Positions 58,401-64,000 of a stretch of DNA of 64,000 bases are shown here, piece after piece. The translations under genes were made by a program, and so were the position numbers. The stretch comes from Mactra quadrangularis. Lineage: Eukaryota > Mollusca > Bivalvia > Venerida > Mactridae. The stretch spans positions 47,321,253-47,385,252 of the forward strand of contig CM046303.1 of the NCBI GenBank assembly GCA_025267735.1, read 5' to 3'. How positions within the stretch are numbered: the stretch's first letter is position 1; every line of letters starts with the position of its first letter. The notes under the pieces are model-generated. The model searched no databases. It was not told where the DNA came from and saw only the letters and a program-made list of their open reading frames with translations.

Positions 58401-60497
58401 TACAATCTATAAAATGCAAACATATTGTCAGCGTTATTTAATAAAAAATATGTTTTATCAAAACCATAAAATATGGACATTTGGTAGAATTTTTTTCATA
58501 ATATTTATTACCCATAATTTATCAGGCCGTTAAGCCTAAAAGAAAAGAAGATGTTTACATACATGTATTTACATGTTACAAACGAACATGTATTAACATG
58601 AAAAAGCTATATGTATAATAAATATAATTCAAGTAGATAAACCTGTAATATTGTTATTAAGACAAAACATACCACTCTTAACAAATTGATGGCTACTAAA
58701 TTACTGAAAAGAAACATATTGCGATTAGGACAAAATAGTTCATTCTTAACAGAGGCCTACCTAATTGCTGAAAAGTAGAATAAAATTGTAACATAAAAGA
58801 TTGCCCTCTGTTGGAGAAAACCAAATCGTTGGCAGTAAGTTTAGGTTGACATTATTCCGAAGTCATCAGAGATGTAAGTACAGACAAGTATTGTTTATTA
58901 TGTCAACTGGTATCTATCTTACTGTCTTTAATTTAATTAGATAATTTATCATTTGGAATGTACTCAATGCTTTATAGGAAAACTGTTGATTAATTATTTA
59001 AGACGCATCAGTGGTTTAGCATGAACCTGTAACAGCAATATGTCATAGAAATACTGTTCGTGCTTAATTAAACTTATATTTAATTATCAATATCATAGTA
59101 TATACATGTACGTGTATGTGATATTAGAACTGTATCACTTTGTTTGGCACTAGCATGTTTAGTCAGACAAGTACCAGAACGAGAAAAATTTTACCTTGCA
59201 AAACACATGTACTTGAAATATATTTCCCGTACAAATTGCTCAGCTTGCAATTAGTAAACAGAACATTTTCACATTTTCATTTTTGCATCAGAAACCTCTA
59301 GTTTATATGATGCAGCCGAATGATTAGGATATTATATTGGTAATCATTGGATAGCCAGTTCCGTGTTGGTTCAAATTCAAGTTTTTTTTTCTTAAGTAAT
59401 AATCTATATCTTTCGAGCTTAAACCGGCTGATCAGAAAATGGACTCTGAGTGATTCCTCTCTTCCCTTGTTAACAAGAGGGTCCCGAGGACACTGGACCG
59501 CTCACCTAGATGCTTCGGGCATCTGACAAAGATTGCTAAACAGTTTCGGCTGACAAAAACAGTGATCCCAGGGGCAGGGCCATTTTTTAAACCAGGGGCA
59601 TAATTTGAACAACCTTTGTAGAAAACCTCAAACTAATACCACATATCTAAAATAAAATCCCTTTGACTTGTAGTTTGAAAAGAAGTGATCTTAGTAAAGC
59701 ACCTTCTAGTGATGTTACATGCCAAATATCAAAACTCTAGGTCTTGCAGTTTTAGAGAAGAAGATTTTTTAATATTTCCTAATATAACTATATGTAAATC
59801 TTGTGGCCTCTGAGGCGGGGTCAATTTTGACCCCTGGGGCATAATTGGAACAATCTGAATAAAAAATGAAGGTTCTAGAGGTATAGGCATCTCCAAAGAA
59901 AGTAAGACAACTGATCAGAACGATATTACTGAACTTTGTCGAAAACAAGATACATATCCCATACAATATATGTCAATCTGATTAAAACCCGATCTAAAAT
60001 TTCTGCTCGCCTACTCGCTAATTTAGATCTGGCCTTTTTCAAACGAAGGTCATGTTCAGGTGACCTTTTCTCATCAGAATATTCATGACAAAATTGTTAT
60101 GATACGTAACTTGTTTACATTGTCTACGTCACGCAATTTGAAATGAGCCGCCCAACCGCAGACTGTGAATAATACCGCTGTTAAATTAGCATGCAAACCT
60201 TGGTCTAAAAATAGAAATTACAAAATCAAAATGTGATTAATAGTGTTTTCGTCTAGATGAAAGCTACGCACTGATTGGTAGACACAAAGTTCATCTCGAC
60301 GTGACCTTCCACGGAGACAGTAGAGATCCTGTACGACAACGCTCTACAGGATATCTGTTTATGGAGATTGAATATATGTGTACAGTCAGTGTTAAAATAA
60401 ATTATAAAAATGATAATTCAACTAATCACTTACCGTAATCAAACAATAACAAGGTCACAAGACATCCCAGAAAATATTCAAGAATCCACCACTTCAT
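52238..60497 (-). CDS. Secreted Ly6/Quiver-type three-finger protein, 3 exons
   Basis: Joining minus-strand exons 60,497-60,434, 58,241-58,110 and 52,476-52,238 gives 435 bases (144 residues plus stop). All junctions are GT-AG and both are phase 1. Residues 1-20 are a signal peptide (MKWWILEYFLGCLVTLLLFD). Residues 26-117 hold ten cysteines (27, 30, 38, 52, 59, 80, 94, 108, 110, 116) in the Ly6/uPAR pattern, starting KCFIC and closing with CHC…GCN. The run CSDPFDN then TMCRKIVQ resembles the Quiver/Sleepless branch, whose members modulate ion channels and receptors at the cell surface. N44 is a glycosylation site. Residues 125-144 are hydrophobic, fitting a GPI signal. The exact partner cannot be inferred. 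The second intron (5.6 kb) contains a Kunitz gene on the opposite strand. Confidence 0.88.
53157..53380 (+). mobile_element. tRNA-derived SINE, family B, copy 2
   Basis: Plus-strand copy of the family at 3,478 and 61,320: GAGCAGTAGTCCAATACA head, degenerate B box (GATATCAAACCC), ACTAGGGACACTGCTAATTT, and AATGATCAGG near the end. The 61-codon open frame at 53,193 lies within it. Confidence 0.8.
53775..53921 (+). promoter_or_regulatory. Kunitz gene TATA box and 5' UTR exon
   Basis: TATATAAT at 53,775-53,782 predicts transcription from about 53,805. A non-coding exon would end at 53,921 (AAAAG) before a strong donor GTAAGT. The matching acceptor TTTATTTCAG ends at 54,930, two bases before the ATG at 54,933. 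The intron between (53,922-54,930) contains a hAT MITE. No in-frame ATG is seen in the leader to compete with the start. Confidence 0.6.
54105..54521. mobile_element. hAT-like MITE, inverted copy of 48,597
   Basis: 417 bases whose reverse complement aligns with 48,597-49,008. The ends are TAGGACTATCACGATACGCC and …GACAGCCCTA; the flanking 8-mers TTAAATAT and TTCAATAT match at 7 of 8. It lies in the 5' UTR intron of the Kunitz gene. Confidence 0.9.
54933..56615 (+). CDS. Secreted five-Kunitz-domain protein
   Basis: Exons 54,933-55,023 and 55,528-56,615 join in phase 1 (GTAGGT donor, TTTCATTTCAG acceptor) into 392 codons. Residues 1-22 are a signal peptide (ending NMVEA). Kunitz domains span Cys32-82, 84-134, 143-195, 211-261 and 339-389. 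Domains 1, 4 and 5 keep the exact 8-15-7-12-3 cysteine spacing. Domain 2 has Gly93 and Glu117 where Cys 2 and Cys 4 belong, losing one whole disulfide. Domain 3 has extra cysteines (167, 169, 170). The predicted P1 residues are Leu42, Glu154, Thr221 and Ala349, none basic, so classical trypsin inhibition is unlikely. A Ser/Thr-rich linker (about 262-338) precedes domain 5. Candidate roles are a protease inhibitor, matrix protein or defence protein. The gene sits antisense within the second intron of the Ly6/Quiver-type gene; poly(A) candidates lie at 56,929, 56,981 and 57,143. Confidence 0.92.
56620..57460 (+). terminator. 3' UTR region with three AATAAA signals
   Basis: AATAAA at 56,929-56,934, 56,981-56,986 and 57,143-57,148, any of which could end the Kunitz transcript. 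Otherwise AT-rich with no recognised repeat; the 62-codon frame at 56,745 is not supported. Confidence 0.4.
57462..57985. mobile_element. Foldback element, arms about 130 bases
   Basis: The plus-strand left arm (ATTTCAATGTTGTTGGAAAT, then TTTATGTCCGATCG, then CTTGCATGGTTTTTATG) is repeated inverted at the right (CATAAAAACCATGCAAGCAA…CGATCGGACATAAA…TACAACATTGAAGTCG). Arms are diverged by perhaps 20-25 percent. A second short inverted pair (TTTCTAATTGC/GCAATTAGAAA) lies between them. It is in the second intron of the Ly6/Quiver-type gene. Confidence 0.75.
58110..58241 (-). CDS. Ly6/Quiver-type gene, exon 2
   Basis: The acceptor TTTTAATTTCAG ends at 58,242; the donor after AAGAAG is GTAAGT at 58,109-58,104. 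It carries 132 bases encoding KCFIC…CSDPFDN…EQC…TMCRKIVQE, cysteines 1-5. Both ends are phase 1, matching exons 1 and 3. Too short and out of the usual frame to appear as an open frame on its own. Confidence 0.88.
59466..60090 (+). repeat. Bivalve-type ACAAGAGGG dispersed repeat
   Basis: Begins TTAACAAGAGGGTCCCGAGG…CCGCTCACCTAG and contains repeated CCCCTGGGGCATAATTGGAAC-like lines (two versions, 59,565-59,610 and 59,815-59,850) and a GTCATGTTCAGGTGACC end segment. I recognise this style from bivalve genomes, where it is abundant in introns. It lies in the first intron of the Ly6/Quiver-type gene. The 65-codon frame at 59,769 is not a gene. Confidence 0.65.
60434..60497 (-). CDS. Ly6/Quiver-type gene, exon 1
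   Basis: ATG at 60,497 in GGAAGGATGAAG context. It encodes MKWWILEYFLGCLVTLLLFDY and the first base of a Gly codon, then donor GTAAG at 60,433-60,429. The hydrophobic run after two Trp fits a signal peptide. Phase 1 agrees with exon 2. Confidence 0.82.
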
Positions 60498-60538
60498 CCT
60501 TCCCTGATTGTAATACTGGTAATATTGTGAATTAAAGT

Positions 60539-60567
60539 CACGTGATCAATAGTACATTGTGACGTCA
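60539..60567 (-). promoter_or_regulatory. CRE and E-box upstream of Ly6/Quiver-type gene
   Basis: A full palindromic TGACGTCA (60,560-60,567) and CACGTG (60,539-60,544) lie 42-70 bases upstream of the ATG. These match the binding sites of CREB/ATF and bHLH factors. Being so close to the start codon they would sit in the core promoter or 5' UTR. No TATA box is evident. Regulation by these factors is an inference. Confidence 0.4.
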
Positions 60568-60639
60568 TAGACCATCACCATATTTGGATGAAAATTACCA
60601 AACTGGTATAATTTGATTAAAATCGATCTCTGGTCTGCA

Positions 60640-61318
60640 ACATGTATGTATGTATGTGCCATGAATAATTAAACACAAATTGTATAACTGTCTCATGATA
60701 TGCCTACATTTAGTGACATGCCAATTGTTTCGGATCATGATTGTAATCAGAAATTAAAACGTGTCCCAGAAACTATCTCAATGCAGATATATTTGTGAGA
60801 AATGTGAAATAACGTAGTAAATCTAAGCAATCTAGCAGACTATGGTAAGAATGCTCGACTCTTAAGGGAAATTTTGTTAAAATTTCAATGGTGATACGTG
60901 CATAGGAGCCCTCCACGGTACGAGAGATTACCACTTTATCAGGTATATACAATGTATTTCTTTACTGAGTTTTGGAACTGTGTCGACCAACTATGGATTT
61001 ATGTATTGGCTGCAATGCTATAATTTGCATGCAAAACTTTTAAGAATTTCTGAGTAAACAATTTTCATAAATAAGTCTCAAGTGAATCCTGCATATAAAA
61101 CATTGCACCAAAACCTTAACAAAGAAAACACTTTTAGTCTACTTGGCCTTTAACAACAATGCAGTAGACATGAATAAAGATTTCAAGTAAATCCATTCAG
61201 GAGTTGTAAAGATGTTAAAATAATGTGATGGTATTATATAGTCTGAGTTTTATGCTTACACACGTTCACTGACTTTACAGCTATTACCCCTGGTCATCGG
61301 GCTACTGGTATTTATCTA
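60640..61318. other. No gene recognised
   Basis: AT-rich sequence upstream of the Ly6/Quiver-type gene, with only short ATGTATGT repeats at about 60,642-60,656. Confidence 0.45.
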
Positions 61319-61319
61319 T

Positions 61320-61540
61320 CAATCTCCCTGGGGAGGCTTTTTCCTCCGCTCATAAGTGCAGCCGACACATTGGCGCAACTGAATTATACCACCCTCACTG
61401 GTACCCATTTCCACCTGGGTGGAGTGAAGCAATCGCAGGTAAATTTCTTGCTCAAGCAAATTAGCAGTGTCCCTAGTGGGATTTAAACCCAGGACCTCTT
61501 GACCCCTAAGCGCGCATCCCACCACTGGACTACTGCTTCT
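61320..61540 (-). mobile_element. tRNA-derived SINE, family B, copy 3 (best preserved)
   Basis: On the minus strand: A box TAGTCCAGTGG, about 35 bases later a near-canonical B box GGTTTAAATCC, then ACTAGGGACACTGCTAATTT, a body with CACCCAGGTGGAAATGGGTA, and a 3' part ending CCTCCCCAGGGAGATTGATA. The most complete of three copies (others at 3,478 and 53,157). The 68-codon minus frame is the SINE. Confidence 0.82.
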
Positions 61541-61869
61541 CCTAGTTGTTGCTTAAAATCTTATAACATCAAATGGCCTTGTGGTAAAGAGACAACTCTG
61601 CAAGAATGAATTTGAGTGGCAATTTCAATAAAACGTTGTCGTTTAATTGTTGTACTCAATAACAAATATGTACAAGTACGATGTACAGCTTTAGTTCGAG
61701 ATTTATAAAAGTCTCTAGAGTGAGTATTAATGAGTGAGTACATTCTGTTGCTATCTTGTCTAATAGTTCAACATTCACTTCTGAGTCGGTGTTACCTGTC
61801 CAAACAGCTAGCCTATTTTACCAGGCTGTTGGTAAATTATACCACAAAAAGTAAGTTTCATTGGCTACA

Positions 61870-62760
61870 TCGCCGGCAACCACAGTACTTTCTTCTGTTA
61901 TACTCCATACGTACCGCAAGCAATTTGACAGGCAAAATCTTGTTTTCATGAATATGCATGAGGCAGGGGAGACTAATCTTCTTCAATTTAAATTAATCAC
62001 ATGTTACATCAATTACTCTTCAATAACCATGATGTCATACTGGGATTATCTTCACTCGCTTTAGAAAAGTCACTCATGGAAGCTGCCTAGTGTTGGGAAT
62101 CGGTTTAAAATAATTTAGTCGATTAATTAGCTAAAATGGTTGACTGATCAATTATGATAAATCGGTTATGCAATATCAATAGTGAAAACCCATAACTTAA
62201 TGTACTAAGTTCTAATGAATTCCTGTTTCAATCATGTTATTTGATATTTAATTATTTATGATGAATAAACAAATTTAAAAAGTAGAACCTTTATTATTTT
62301 CTAATACATTTCAAAACATGTAAATACTAAACATGACTGAATTCAGTGCACCATAAAAAACAACACTTTTTAGAAACAACAGTTACCATAAGTCTTTTAC
62401 AACAGTCTAATTCATTGACGAATCAATAATCTTCGTTGACGAATAATCATCAGCATCTTTCTCAATGATTACTTGATGAACTGATTAATCAGCCCAACAC
62501 TAAAGCTGCTGTTTTGAATAGTAAACCTAACCTTAGATATTAAAACGTAATTTCATTGGCTAGTTTTCTGCAGTGGTTTTTTGCAGAAATAAAAAAAAAT
62601 GCATCATTGATTATTCATGATTACGAGATTTTCGTAATCAAATGGCCCACGATACATAATGCAGCATAGCAGAGTAATGTATCGTGGGATAACCAATGAT
62701 GCATTGGCTATAGAAATGAATGTAGTATCTAACCAAACATTGCCATAGGTTATTCTGACG
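61870..62760 (-). repeat. Dispersed repeat family F, split copy
   Basis: Minus-strand copy of 36,795-37,195. Block A is 62,745-62,526 and block B 61,995-61,870; between them a 415-bp hAT MITE has inserted. Block A contains CCCACGATACAT…ATGTATCGTGGG, an inverted pair of 12 bases (about 62,646-62,688). Confidence 0.75.
62088..62502. mobile_element. hAT-like MITE, TAGTGTTGGG ends
   Basis: The ends TAGTGTTGGGAATCGG and (reverse complement) TAGTGTTGGGCTGATTAATC are flanked by AAGCTGCC (62,080-62,087) and AAGCTGCT (62,503-62,510), 7 of 8 matching. Non-coding interior of about 380 bases. It interrupts a family F repeat, which confirms the insertion. Confidence 0.92.
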
Positions 62761-63084
62761 ATAGATAAACATAACAACACATTTATATAGTTTATATTTT
62801 AATATACCTTAATAGTTTACTATAAGCATAAAGAAATCTAAAAATAATAAAGAATTCTAAAATTTCTATGAAAATTTAATTATTTAACAAAAAGACATTT
62901 TTAACCTATAATGGTAAATGAGCAAATTTTCAATGAAGATTTCTACAATTTTAAGTCGAAAATATGTAAAACAACATGACATCCAATGACAACATTGGTC
63001 ATATGTTGAATTATGCATCGAAAAATGTAGGAATTTAAAAGGTATGAAATAGCAAATTCAAACTTAACCTTCAGTAAAAATTCT

Positions 63085-63333
63085 ACAGATCATTTTAACA
63101 ACCCTTCTCATCCTCTGGTAAACGTGGACGGCCAAGAAAGTTCTGGTTAGAATGTGTAAAAGCAGATTTGAAGACATGTAACCTACAACATAGTGATCCC
63201 CTAGACAGGGTTACAAGGAGGTCAGATGTAAGAAGATCTAGCTGCCTGCTGTCTACCCCAGTCCCTGGGACACCAGCAGCAGTTGACAAATAAACCATCC
63301 GGATTTGATTGATTGATTGATTGATTGATTGAC
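63085..63333 (+). pseudogene. 3' end of a non-LTR retrotransposon
   Basis: One open frame reads QPFSSSGKRGRPRKFWLECV…ADLKTCNL…DPLDRVTRRSDVRRSS and ends TAA at about 63,292. The RGRP-K-W-CV-DL and LDR-R pattern is typical of the C-terminus of the non-LTR reverse transcriptase polyprotein. A 3' UTR of only about 10 bases leads to a (GATT)n microsatellite at 63,305-63,333, the usual tail of such elements. The copy is 5'-truncated near 63,085, so it is dead. The minus-strand frame over the same bases is a shadow. Confidence 0.75.
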
Positions 63334-63334
63334 T

Positions 63335-64000
63335 TCTCAATTTTTGTAATTCAATGTATCATATCTTAAGGGTCATTCAAAATGTTCTAACAATGTTTCC
63401 ATCACTGTTGCAATTGAGTTTTGTTCTGTAAATATAGAATTTATGCCTGTAAATGGCATTTTACAGCACATTATCTCTATAACATCATAATAAAAAATCA
63501 ATTAATTCATCGTCATTAAAGTATTAAGATTTCACAAGCTCACCCATTTTTCACTAGTCCCAAACTTTGGGCTAGTGTGTTAAGACAATGACTGAAATCA
63601 TATACAATATCCATTACCTACTAACATAATGTAAACAAATATGACTATGTTATAAATTCGAATCTACCACCATCAATAAACTTGTACATGTATACAACAT
63701 ATAAAATAGTAGCATGATAATATAAAATATAAATATAACAAATGTGGCCAATGGTTCGGATTCATAAAAACCTTCTAGACTAGACTACAACACAAATACC
63801 TAAATGCATATAAAATGATGGTTTTTAATGATTAAATTATCCCTAAAAAGATACTTCAAGTTTTGATATGTCTTATACATACAAAAAAACACAACCACTT
63901 TTGGTGAGTGTTCATATGTGTAACAACTGAGTGGATTTGTAAAATGGAATAAAATATTGTTTTTCCCTGCAGCATTGACAACGAACAAACAATGTTTGAA
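63335..64000. other. No gene recognised
   Basis: AT-rich to the window edge. The 62-codon minus frame at 63,800 has no support. Confidence 0.45.

Overview
The window looks like gene-poor, AT-rich nuclear DNA from a bivalve mollusc. The grounds are spliceosomal introns, tRNA-headed SINEs with internal A and B boxes, hAT-type MITEs with 8-bp target duplications, and the 'ACAAGAGGG…GCTCACCT' dispersed repeat that I associate with bivalve genomes. The assignment is an inference from repeat style, and no species is claimed. I see no bacterial, organellar or viral genes.

Layout. Positions 1-31 kb hold almost no coding sequence: a palindromic TTTCG minisatellite (about 180-545), SINEs of three families, several MITEs, a 47-bp-TIR element inserted into a 126-bp tandem repeat (14.4-15 kb), a broken non-LTR retrotransposon piece (15.2 kb), elements with GTGAAAAAC termini (18.9-19.7 kb), two copies of a 1.75-kb unit carrying a tRNA-like sequence (20.5-22.3 and 23.1-24.9 kb), and a hairpin-bearing tandem repeat (27.4-28.6 kb). 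A probable first coding exon with a SAM-like domain starts at 31,480. A 60-bp perfect inverted repeat lies at 32.0-32.2 kb and a foldback element with 215-bp arms at 33.0-33.6 kb.

Two intronless, highly basic, probably disordered proteins of unknown function lie on the + strand at 34.3 and 46.6 kb. Their N-termini align without gaps (16 of 40 identical), so they are diverged paralogs. Between them lies a 3.4-kb satellite of about 161-bp units at 41.1-44.5 kb. The units alternate between two variants, and 19 of 21 carry a CCATATATGG palindrome.

The best-supported genes are at 52-60.5 kb. A three-exon minus-strand gene (52,238-60,497) encodes a 144-aa secreted Ly6/Quiver-type three-finger protein with ten cysteines and a hydrophobic tail suited to GPI anchoring. 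Its 5.6-kb second intron contains, on the opposite strand, a complete secreted protein gene with five Kunitz domains (392 aa), with its own TATA box and 5' UTR exon. The last 4 kb hold a SINE, a dispersed repeat split by a hAT MITE, and the 3' end of a non-LTR retrotransposon with a (GATT)n tail. All gene models here rest on splice signals and reading-frame agreement alone; none has transcript support.
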